Part shown: positions 22,461 to 33,900 of the stretch, in pieces | Numbering within the stretch: position 1 is the stretch's first letter | How the letters are laid out: each line of letters starts with the position of its first letter | Source: Zygnema cylindricum | Lineage: Eukaryota; Streptophyta; Zygnematophyceae; Zygnematales; Zygnemataceae | Direction of reading: 5' to 3' | NCBI GenBank assembly: GCA_037447655.1 | Contig: JBBHKE010000771.1 | Coordinates: 614,243-678,242 of the forward strand | Length of the DNA stretch: 64,000 nucleotides | The notes under the pieces: generated by a model | Seen by the model: only the letters and a program-made list of their open reading frames with translations | Databases searched by the model: none | What the model was told of the DNA's origin: nothing | Translations under genes and position numbers: made by a program

Positions 22461-24150
22461 CTATATCCAAAACCATTAAAAAATGCCAATCAATAAGTGA
22501 AAAAGTAGTTGGAAAAGCTGTTTTACTTTTCTTTGAGGACTTGGAAAACAATTGTAAGGCCAAATTTTTCTACATTCATGGAAACGTGTGTTGAATTTTC
22601 TCTAAGAAATTAGTGTGCCCGGATAAATAACTAAACATTTCTAGGGAATGTTCCTTTTAAGAGTAATGCATCAACTTTCCAGATCACCAATAAGACAAAC
22701 ACAAGTTATTTGCTAAATATGATAAGTGACTATACGTAACACTTCTGTATGAGAAACCATCGTTAGTGTTGTTATTTAGCAATCCTTAAATTTTTATCGC
22801 GAGGTGAAATCGAACTAAACGCTTCTAATTTAAGCACCATTTGCCTTTCGGCTCAATTATTTCTTTTTGTGTGTAAAGGAAAGGAAATACGCTGGAATAA
22901 AAACAGAATGGTTGTTATTTTTGAAGTGGATATTAGACTTTCAATGTAATAACGATGGGTACCGAATCAAATTTTTATGTAGAAAATCGCATTATAATAT
23001 CTTGGTGCTACATTTTTAATTTGGGTGCATTTCAAAAACGATCTAGCGTCTTCTAACTCAGATTCTCAAAGTCAATAAGGTATACCTGTAAAATCATTAC
23101 CCAAATCTTGACAAATTGATCTCAGCTTCTAATTCAACAGTATCTGAACAAATGAGCTGAAATACCTGGTTGTTCCTGTCAGTAATTTTAGAGGAAAATT
23201 ATTTTTTTGTCAATTTCGGTGGCTTTATCTTAATACTAGTGTTAAACAGCTAACAAAAAGTGAACTCTGGATGATGTTAGATTTTGCAAAATTTAGATAA
23301 TTCCAATAAATGTTGTTTGAGATTTACCTTCAAAAGCAGGCCGCACTAGTGATGGAGGCGAACATGGTAAGTACCATAGTGAGGAAGACCGCAAGGTGTT
23401 GGGCATAGTACATATAAGACAAAAAAACATTTTTAGGTAACAAAAAGTAAAACGCCAAAATGTAAGGGAAACAAGGGGAGAGATTATCGTTTTTAAAAAA
23501 CCGACACAAGAAGAGGAAGACTGAAAGAAAAATTGAGTAGGACAAACTACTAGTAGCAGTGTCATTTTGAATGTCTTTCAAGCTAACGTAAATCAAAGCA
23601 CTAATCAATTCTTATTCGCTTTCATGTACTTCTTTGTTTTGATATTTTTGGTGCTTTGCTGCTATTGAAATGACATTAGCTTACAGAGCCGAAGATATTT
23701 ATACGTCAAAAAAAAAACTATCTAATGTTCTGATTTTTTTATAGCACAGTGCACAATATTTTATCAAAAGAGTATATTATAATAATCCAAATTTCCAACT
23801 TAATCGTGCAATTTTTTTTTAGTCAATATAGTCCAGGCTATAGTGCAATACAGTGCAGAGTGTATTGTCACAATATTTTGTTCCAAGCAAACAACAGGAA
23901 TTTTCCACATGGTAAGCGTTATTCACCAAAAATCTTCTAGAATACCCAATTATACTTCTTCTGGTATGGGTATCTTTCCTATGTCAGGAAGAGATTGAGA
24001 TTCGCCTTAATAAAATTGACCGTCATATTTCTTGGAGATCGAGAGAATTTATCAATGAAATCGAAGATGAAATCCTTTAGAAATCGAGATTTTTTTGTAA
24101 ATAACATAGAAATTGCAAATCTTTTGAACATGGAATCTTCATTTAATTTT
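22461..24150. other. intron/upstream sequence of protease unit 1
   Basis: No certain exon. At 23,330-23,420 (minus) a hydrophobic frame, AVFLTMVLTMFASITSA, looks like a signal peptide and ends just before a donor GAAG/gtaaat, but TGA precedes the donor in that frame. Another frame (SPPSLVRPAFEG) would enter the 22,272 exon in phase. Confidence 0.45.
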
Positions 24151-24340
24151 AAAATGAGCCTATTGGTAGCAGCATAGTTAAGAGCGTCTGTTGGCGAGCC
24201 ACCATTGTGACAACTTTTATTTTGTCCGAAACAAACGAGAAATTGCGCCTCTGCGATACTTGGAACTTGTTGTTTGCCAGCATTCGCAATGAAATATGCA
24301 CTTTCAATTGCTGAAGTTGTAGCAAACACCCAACAAGTAT
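24151..24340 (-). pseudogene. truncated duplicate of catalytic-Cys exon
   Basis: It reads the same as the 21,341 exon from the acceptor through TCWVFATTSAIESAYF and NYAATNRLI, but the duplication break removes the last 43 bp and the splice donor. Read-through enters unrelated sequence (LKLNEDSMF) and stops. A transcript using it would lack a normal join. Confidence 0.88.
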
Positions 24341-24833
24341 CTGTATGATTAAACGACGAAATAAATGTTAAAATGAAGGAATTTTCTTCAGAAATCCCAG
24401 CAGCATTACAATCAGTCAATCTTCATAGGAACCATAATTATTAACTGTGATTTTTCAAACACACGAAATTTTTGGTCAGTGAATTAAACTAGTTTACCTT
24501 TTTTACCAGTTAAATTATAGAGCGTTGGAGCATTAGACTACACATTACAAATTAGGCTACACGTGTATATACTAGGCTATAGATTGTGAAGTGTGAACGC
24601 TATTATAGGAAACATAGTTTGATGTTCTGGGTTCATGGTATTTGTTCAATTGTAAAATATAATGACATCTTAGCGGTCGATATTCAAGAGTTGTTTAGGA
24701 ACTATATTACACGTCTTAAGCCAACAACAAACATACACTGAATTACGTTTGGAAATCGTAATTAGTGAATGTTACCTCCACCTGCTATTTTGTGTCTCAA
24801 AAACCCTGAACAATAAAATCAGCTGACAGCCTA

Positions 24834-25028
24834 CACCATGAATCGCCGATAAGGAGTATTTAGTTTGGGGCCCGATGTAATGTTAGTATTTACAGTTCAG
24901 GTCTAACCAACGTGGTTGATATTAACCCGCTTTACCAATGTAGTGTTAAGAACTAAAAATTGAGAATTATTAACACTATTTTAGGTTCAGACCGTCAGTG
25001 CTTTTAACGCTAATAGGAGTTCACGGTG
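24834..25028. mobile_element. TA-flanked MITE (copy 2)
   Basis: The same element as 22,067-22,261, copied with the tandem duplication. The bases between it and the exon differ from copy 1, so in this unit the donor is gtatgt. Confidence 0.75.
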
Positions 25029-25055
25029 TAGCATTTCCAAGCAATGTTGACATAC

Positions 25056-25244
25056 TGCATATTTTTTGGTCTTTGATCGCTTGCACGGCCCCTACTTTGT
25101 CCCAATTCCAGTTGGTCACAACCAACCAAGAGGGAGGCGTAAACTTGTTCACGTACAAATATCCTGCACTCAAGTAGCGAAAGTATTTATTTTTCTTTGA
25201 AGGCGTGGACGATGGAGCGTCGATAAATCCGGTGCCTCGATTTT
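25056..25244 (-). pseudogene. duplicate of C1A mature N-terminus exon
   Basis: A 189-bp copy of the 22,272 exon with acceptor gacatag and donor TGCA/gtatgt, reading GTGFIDAPSSTPSKKNKYFR and WNWDKVGAVQAIKDQKIC. The exon itself is intact. Because its partner Cys exon is truncated, the pair is probably non-coding or skipped. Confidence 0.8.
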
Positions 25245-27690
25245 CTATGTCCAAAACCATCAAAACATGCCAGTCAAAAAATAAAAATACATCTGCAAAA
25301 GCTTTTCTATTCTTTTTTTGAGGGGTTGGACAACAAATATATTGCCAAAATTTTCTACATTCCTGGAAACGTGATAATCAACTGTTGATTTTTTTATAAG
25401 AAATAAGTGCACTTCGATACATAACTAGACATTGATATGATTTTTTTTTTTAGTAGTAATACATCAACTGTACGAATCAACGATGAAATCTTAAATGTAA
25501 TATTACCGAATGTTGTTAAAGTGAGCCTATCCGGAAAAAATTGCAAAGTCATGTTACTTGCTTGGTGGGATCATTGTTCATAGGCATTGCATGTGGGTAG
25601 CAAGGTACACCGAAGTCAGTTCACTGTCTAGGAACATGACAACATCAACTTATTTGCTGAAAATAATAAGATGATTATTCTTAACACTTGTGTATGAGGA
25701 AACAACATTAACGTATTTATTTAGCTATTCTTACAAATTTTCAATTTATTAACGTACGAGGTAATATGAAACCAACCGCTTCAAATTTAGGCACCATTCG
25801 CCTCTGGGCTCAATTACCTTTTTTTGTGTAAAAGAAAGGGAAATATATTGGAATAGAAACAGAATGGTTGTTATTTTTGAAGTGGATCTTAGATTATAAA
25901 TTTAATGATGATGGGTACTAGATCAAATTTTTATGTAGAAAATTGCATAGAGTATCTTGGTGCTACATTTTTCATTTGGGTGCATTTCATAAACGATCTA
26001 GCGTCTCCCAACCCAGATTCTTAAAGTCAATAAGGCATAGCTTTGAAATCATTACCAAAATCTTCAAAAAATGAGTTCAGCTTCGAATTTCAGCTTTATC
26101 AGAACAAATGAGCTGGAATGCCTGATTGTTCCTATCAGATGTTTTAGAGGAAAATTATTGTCGTCAAATTCGGTGCCTTTATCTTATTATTAGTGTAAAA
26201 TAGTCAACAGAAAGTGAACTCTGGATATGTCAGATTTTGCAAACTTTAGATGATTCCAATTAATGTTTTTTGAGATTTACCTTCAAAAGGAAGCCGCGCT
26301 AGTGACGGAGGCGAACATGGTAAATATCAGCATGAGGAAGACCGCGTAGATGTTGGGTACAGTAAAGATAAGACAAAAAAACATTTTTAGGTGTCTCTGT
26401 GGCACATAATTTTCTAAACCTTATATCACGTCATCAAGTGTTTGACTACATCCCCGACACTTTGAATAAGAGTATAGATACACTTAACCAGAACTTCACA
26501 GCCTGATGATCTCACAAGATTTACCTATAAAATTATTCGATAAATACAAAATTTGGAGAAAACCCCGATAATATCCAAAATCCCTAAACAAGACACTCTT
26601 GACCAAACCACGCACAACCACTGTCGAGGGAGATTTTCGTATTTAAAAAAACGACACAAGAAGAGAAAGACTGAAAGAAAAGTGGAGGGAGAAACCAGAT
26701 CTTGCTCAGTAGGACAAACTACTTATTGTAACAGTACTATTTTGAATGACTTTCAAGCTTACGTAAATCGAAGCGCTGATCAACTTTCATTCGCGTTGGT
26801 CAACTTCCATGTTTTGTTCTTTTTGGTGATTTGATGCTTTTGAAATGACATCTAGAGGCGAAGATTTTTATACGAAAAAAAAAACATCTCTGTCGAAGAA
26901 CTATGCCAATGTTCCGATTTTCTGATCAGCATAGTGCAAAATATTGTACCAACAGACTATTCAAATAATCCGACTTTCCAATTTTTGGTCAATATCGTGC
27001 AAAATATAGTGCATTTTATAGTGCGATATAGTGTAGATTGTATCGTCACAATATTTTGTTTAAACATTCCCAGAAAATAACAAACATTTTCCACATGGTA
27101 AGGGTTATTCACCAAAAATCTTCTAGAATGCCTAACTAGTTTTCCTTTGGGATGGGTATCTTTTCTACATCAAGATGAGATTGAGATTTCGCCTAAATAA
27201 AATTAAACGTCATATTATTTGGAGATCGAGATAATGTATCAATGAAATCAAACATCAAATAATTTCGAGATCAAGATTCTTTGTCAATAACATGTAAATT
27301 TAAATTCTTTTAAACATGGAATCCTCAATAAATCTGAAATTTTCATGGTCATCCGTCAACAATGTTAGCACAAGTGATATTTACTTGAGTAGCTGAATCA
27401 CCAAATTTGTAACCTCGAAAATGTGTTTTAGGTACATATTTTTGAAAATTCTGAAGGTCCAAAGCATCATTGCCCACCATGTGATATACATCGACGATTT
27501 TTTATATTTAATCCCAAAAAAACCATCACTAACTATCATGTTGTTGGTCATTTTTTCCATAATGGTTGTGTTTGTAAACATCAAGTAATGATGATAAGAG
27601 CAGGAATAAAAAAATGAAATTTGAAGACCTATCTTGGGAAATGATGTTTATTATGGGCAACAGTGTCGTCAAAAGTGGACAAGGACGCAC
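25245..27690. other. intron/upstream sequence of protease unit 2
   Basis: The same layout as 22,461-24,150. The hydrophobic segment is repeated near 26,290-26,370 (VFLMLIFTMFASVTSA) with the same TGA before the donor. No further exon is supported. Confidence 0.4.
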
Positions 27691-27974
27691 ATGTACAAGT
27701 GTATTTGTTAAGCTGATTGGTGTATCCTTGGTAACATGTACATGTGCGTGTTTTTCCATCCGTACTATTAGAACAAGTACCACCTCCTCCACAAGGTCCT
27801 CCTAATTGTGTCGCATTACAAAACGCTACGCATTCACTTTTACTTCTTTGATAGTTGGATCCGCAGTCGGATGGGAGGTTTGAGCCAAAAAGGCAATTGT
27901 CTTGCAACTCAGTACATGATGGGTGTCCATTGACTTTGGTAATGGGCCCCGTGATGTAGTTATCGGTAATAAAG
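27691..27974 (-). CDS. last LRR, cysteine cap and EGF-like exon
   Basis: Acceptor cttgtccag then C plus codons, phase 2, exactly what the 72-bp LRR exons require. It reads FITDNYITGPITKVNGHPSC, CLFGSNLPSDCGSNYQRS and ECVAFC, then GGPCGGGGTCS and TCTCYQGY. The first residues fit the LRR pattern, the NCL..SDC..SEC block fits a C-terminal cap, and the rest is an EGF fold with six cysteines. The donor is unclear (27,691 or 27,697), and both predict stops if joined straight to 25,244 or 22,460, so an exon may be missing. Confidence 0.75.
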
Positions 27975-30900
27975 CTGGACAAGTGGAAGGCCATTGGAAA
28001 CGATAATTTAGTTACCAGCCCAAATAAAGCTCGACAACACGCCAAGAATAAAAAATGACGTTAAAGGAAGCAATTGTTATTGGTTCACAATGAGTTTATA
28101 CTAGATATTTAACAATAAAAAATTACACACGAAAATATATTTTAAGAGTAATTCAGCCATTCAGAGGAAAATACACCGGACGTAACCGAAGTTGTAATCG
28201 TGGACATATTAGAAATATCTCTCATAAACACCTCACTTAAAATTTGACATCTGGACAATTTAATACCATTATTCTAAACAATTAGCTTTCATTCTTAAAA
28301 TCAAAACGCGAAAAAGATCCTATGTTTGATTAATATTTAAATTCATATATATCAAGAAACTTCTTAATTTTTCTTTTGCTTTAATTTAATGTTTTACTAA
28401 ATTTCCAAAAAAAAAAAAAATGAGACATCCTTTGTTTTTTAACAAAATGACTACCATCATTTGTGCTAAAAAATTACAGCATTTATAGTTAATGTTGACG
28501 TATGTGGTACTTTCAAAATATTTGTAAATATTTATTAACGTTTTTTCATTTTTTTCATTACATTTATTATATTTACTATTTTATTACTTTTTTCCTTCAT
28601 CATTATTGGTTTTTTTTTATTATTCCCTGTCACCCAATTTCAGCTTCTCAAAGTCTTTGGATTATTTCTGTCTATTTTTTCCTATTTGTCAAAACTTATT
28701 GCATTTTTACTAAAATTATTTCCGATATTTTGCTGTAATGAACAAATTTATTGTTAATGAACGTTACAATTTTTACTTCCAGTGCAATCTTACCCTCAAC
28801 CTCTTTCTTTTTTCCTCCAAATAAAACTCTACAAATCACCTCTTCCGTCTCCTATTTTCCCCCCATTCCTCCTTCCCTCCCAAACTCCTGTCCTCTCTAC
28901 TCCCATCCCCTCCCCCTCTCGCTTCCCTTATCATCCCTGAAGGGGGGAGGCATCCAAATTTTCTCTCCCGCTCTCTCGTTTCCTCTCTGTATCTCTCTCC
29001 CTTCTCTGACTCTCTCTATCTCCCTCTCTCCCTCTCTCTATCTTTTTCACTTTATCCCCTAAGACTGCCATTGACTACCTCCTCTAGTACTAGCATTTTT
29101 TTTCCACAATCTTCCTTACTCTCTCAGAGCACTGCTACTCTTCTTACGTAGAGTTAAGAGGAGAGGGATAGAAAGGCTACAAGGAAGGAGGAGAGGGCAG
29201 GGGAAGGAGGGGAAGGGAGGATAAGTAGGGTAGGGTAGGTTAGGGTATGGTAGGCCGGAGGGTATAAAAGCTATACAAAAAATATGAATAATGATAAAAT
29301 GGAAAAGAAAAGAGAAGTGAAGGTGAGAGGATATAGAGAAAGGACTGGGGGACTAAAAGGATGAGAAAAGAAAGTTTTTTTACACTCTTAGCTAATGTCA
29401 TCCACGATATTATGATAGAAACTTAACATAAAAGCATTTATATATATCTACTAAGACTATTTATAACTGTTTTTCTCGTTTTATATTATTTTTTAATTTA
29501 GGGGAACCTCTCTACCTCCCTCTCCCTCTCTTCCTTTTCAACATTACAACGTGTAACCATTTAGATTACAAATTTGATGCTTTACATATCCATAGTGTCA
29601 TGCGCCTTACAATTCCGTAAGCTTTGTCAGTTTACCGATGGACGATGGAATGCTTCCACCCAATCGGTTGTTAAATAGATATCTGTTACACAACACGTAA
29701 CCACACCACCAACCCGCCCACGAACCAGTCAACCGGCTGCCATTTATAGCTCTTTACAACCGCCATCCTCACCGGAGGATTGGTGGCTGGTCAATACGGT
29801 GAATCTTGTGGCTGGAATGCAGTATGCATGTCTTAAGTATAAAAATGGATGACACAATCTTACTTGAACGCAAATTCATTTCGGAATTCTATACATAATC
29901 GCAATTATGAACGTTATTGGATTGCATCTCTTTGATTCGAAATAAAAAAGAAAATTTCAACATAAATCCTTATTAGTGTAAATAAGACTAATTCAGAATT
30001 CAAGAAGAGGTGGGAGGACGGGAAGGATAGGAGGAGGGGGTCGTTTTTCACTTTTAGCCGCTTTCTTCCCCGAATTCTTATGGAACCTTAACACAAAAGC
30101 ACATACTTTAATAAAGGCTTGAAGTTGTTATGCACCGTGGATAAAATTCTGTAAAGTGAGTATCACTTCAAGTTCATTTTGAGTAACAGGTCTTTGAGAA
30201 TGGCATTGCAATTTATTTAGTAAATAAAACAAAGAAATAAAAGACAATAATTCTAAAACAAAACATATCGTCAGCACTATTAAATGTCAAAACCCTCCTT
30301 ATGCTTTAAGCATCACTTTGAAACCACGTCCAACCCTATTTTGTAAGTAACCGTTGACTTTGTTTAAAACTCCGTCTTACAATATTGCAAGGGATGTGAG
30401 TTGATCGATGGACGATGGAATGCTCCCACTCAGCTGGTTGTTCTGTAACCATCTGCAACATAATGCATACCCACTCCCACCCCACCAACCCGCCACCAAC
30501 CACTCAACTAGTTGCTAATTAGAACTCTTTGACAAATGCCAACCTCACTGGAGGATTTTGGTGGTCATTTTGTTTGTTGGCTGGTCATTTTGCTACTCTA
30601 CTTGTTACATTGTAGTATGCAATTCTTCTCTATATAAATAGATTTTACATTCTCACTTGAATTCAAATTCCTTGAGAAACTATATACACAATTTCAGCTT
30701 TGGATATTACTAGATCACATCTATTTTATAAAACATATAGTTGAAAACGACACCATGAACCACCATCACTGTTAATAATAATAGTGCAGTATCGGTTCTT
30801 TCACCTTCACATAGAAAACATTGTGTTGGTAAAAATTGTCTTTGTCTTAATGCTAATTGTTTGCTTTTAACAAAACAAACAAAATTCTGGTGTGTACATT

Positions 30901-33900
30901 AGCTATCAAATCGTGAGCCTTACAATTCTTTGAGGTTTTTCAATTGACCGACAGATGATGGAATGCTTCCACTCAACTTATTGTCATGCAGAAATCTGTG
31001 ACAACCGCCACCCTCACCACCCAAAAAAAAGACTTTAGCTTGTATGAATTTTGCTTTCCAACATGAAAATAGATGGCGAATGTTTATATTAATTCAAATA
31101 CAAACGTGAAACCATTCCAATCGTCTGTTATTGTTAGCATATGTTTATTCCTCGAGAGTGATGTCCCCCTTCCGAGTCTCCAAATGTCCGTAAGACTTAG
31201 CTCAAGGACCTGCAGCGCTCTACTACACCGCGAATCGTTATTAGTGTCAAAGTTTAAATAGCGTAAAAAAATAATTAGTGTGATTGATTCTTATTTAGTG
31301 CCAGAAACGTGGCAGATTATGGTCCACGTACTTAAATAGCGTTGCTAATTTAATTACAAAAATCATGTATACTAATTGCGGAAAAAAATCAAAATTTTAA
31401 GAACCCTAATTAGAGTTATATACTCTAATAACGATTCGCGGTGTAGCATTCTTTTTGTCAAAAGGCAACTTATGAGACTTGCCAAAGTGTGTTAGAGAAC
31501 ATTGCGCAAATCGGCGCATCCGCCTAAGTTAGCGTCAGTATTTGTGGTGCTATTCGGTATACGTGGTATTTATGTAAGCTATTTAGTGCGTAGTACTTGG
31601 TAACATGCCTCCAGTCCAGTGCAAGTTTACGTTTCGTTAAAAGATGACTCGTAGGCATTGTCATGTTTGTCTTGTAGTTTTTGTGTTCGGTGTTTGTGTC
31701 CGTTAGTGAGCAACTGAGAACGTCTAAAATGTCGGTTAGGCCTTTGTGTAATTAGTGAGTTAAGCATTCTGTGTGGGAAACATTGCGGACAGCGATTATT
31801 ATGAGTGTGGAACATTGTAAGAGTGAGAGAAAAGCCTTTGGTTTAGTATATTGATATTGGGTTGACCTTTTGTGTAATTTTATGGTGAGTGTTTTGTGAA
31901 TTATTGTTAATTCCGCTTGTGCACTCTGTGTATTTTACTATCGATCCTATCGTTTGGTACCGAAGCCGGATAGTGCTCTAGTGAGTTAGTGTGGGGATGG
32001 GAAGGAAAAAGAAATCTACAACTTCGCCATCGGCGTGTCCCCTTTCTCTATTTCTAGTTATTTCTCACTCTACTATTATCTCTCTCTTTTTGTTTCTCCC
32101 CTTCCCTCCCTCACACCTCCCCTCCTCTCCCCCCCGCTCTCTCTCCCCTCTTTAATTCACCCCACCTCCAACCCACCCTTCTTTATGTCCCTTCCACTCA
32201 CTATACCCATTCGCTCTCTATTTCTCTCTCTCTCCCTCTTTGTACCCCTCACTCTCTATTTCACTCTTTCTCTATCTCTCGTCCAGACTCTCCCTCACTC
32301 GCTCTCTCAATATCTTTCTCTCTCTCACTCACTCTCTATTCCTCCCCATCTCTCTCTCCCTGTCGATTTTCCCCTCTTCTCTCTATCCCTTACAGTGTCC
32401 CCTATCCTTCTTACTCTCCCTCCCACTCTTTTATTCTCTTTCTTCCCTCTGCCCCCCTCCTGCCCACGCCATCTTTCTTCCTCCCTCCCTTCCTCCCCCT
32501 TTCCCATCCTCACTCCTCCATCACAAACCATAAGCATCCGTTATACACATTGCACACTAAATAACCTACATTGCTTGAACGGATTTGAGTTGACCAATGG
32601 ACACTGGAATGCTTCCAGTCAACTGATTGTCTTCGAGAGATCTACGACACAGGGCAACTCCACCCACCCCCGATCCAGTACCTCCAAGTTAGTATAGGCT
32701 ACAAGGTTATCCACCACAAAAAATAGGGTGAAAAATCTTCTTATTTACCATCACACTAAAAATGTTTTTCTTTTTGTGGAATTCGTTTTTGTTTGGAATC
32801 ACACGTTTGACCTTTAACATTCGCAGCTATAAAAAGAAAACATCAAAGATGAATGTCGTTATTGTTCTTTTTATTTTCATTATCCAATGTCAGATTTTGA
32901 AGCAAAATATACATGTTCGTCTACATTCTCCCCCATCGATAGGTATGCATATGAAATATCTGTATATTTATATCTTATTGCACCATCCCGCTCTTTTGCC
33001 CCCTAGCCCTCACTTATTAAACTTCTGTTGCTTTAGAGAAATAAAAGTCATAAAGGCAATAATAATAATAAAAAATAAAAAAAATAAAATGGTAAGAATT
33101 GGACGTCTTTTCTCTTGGAAACACTTACGTTTTCACATCACATGTCATGATCCCCCTACCTCTATATCCTTCTGGTAAAACAAATAAATATTATCGGCAA
33201 AACCAATTGCACGAACAAGACGATATGAATTAAAAGGATACATACACAGTTGTTATAAATAATACTTCCACACCATATTCAGCCCGAACTTCCTCTATCC
33301 CGTCATCCACTTTACCATGATTAAGATGTTTTAGTTATTATGGATCTACTAATTATTATTTGGGAACATAACTCTAAATATATAAAGAAATTAATAACAA
33401 AAAATAAATAAATTAGTAAATCTAAACAAAAGATATTGAAGAAAAACATATGTATATAACCCAAAAATAACAAAAGCATTATGAACAATATTTAATTTAT
33501 ATGAACTCAATATTCACTATACAGCTACAATGATATATTTATTTACTAATACTATTTATTACTGTTTTTATCGTTTCTTATTACGTTTTAGTTCACGGGA
33601 ACCTTTCAACCTTCTCCCACTCTTCCTCTCCTCCATTACAACGTGTAGCCATTTAGATTACAAATTCGGTGCTTTACATATCTATATTGTCACATGTCTT
33701 ACATTTCTGTAAGCTTTGTCAGTTGACCAATGGACGATGGAATGCTTCCAGTCAATCGGTTGCTACCTAGAGACCTGCGATACCGGGCAACCCCACCCTC
33801 CAACTGCCTCCTAGTTAGTATAGGCTTAAAGGTTAAACACACAAAAAATTTAGGTGTAAATTCTCAGTAAAAAAACCTTAAGGGTTTTACTTCCACACTA

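Larger units (their letters stand above)
21384..24150. repeat. tandem duplication unit 1
   Basis: This 2,767-bp unit carries the mature-N exon, most of the Cys exon, a MITE and upstream sequence. It is followed head-to-tail by unit 2, and the join is exact at aaaatgagcc (21,384 and 24,151). The parts nearest the exons (21,384-22,460) are almost identical between units. The outer parts show many more differences. Confidence 0.92.
24151..27335. repeat. tandem duplication unit 2
   Basis: This is the homologue of unit 1, somewhat longer because of extra sequence (for example the 26,390-26,640 block). Its right end (tcttttaaacatggaatcct, about 27,305-27,325) matches the end of unit 1 near 24,120-24,150. 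Confidence 0.85.

Noticed and set aside
23330-23420. Signal-peptide-like exon for the protease (also 26,290-26,370)
   Set aside because: The hydrophobic frame hits TGA just before the donor in both copies, and the frame that does enter the next exon in phase is not hydrophobic. Left as a note, not a called exon.
32035-32697. 220-codon plus-strand frame (and its copy at 39,798-40,460)
   Set aside because: It lies in a C/T-rich tract and reads as Ser/Leu/Pro low complexity. Open frames are expected from this composition. It overlaps an LRR exon on the other strand.
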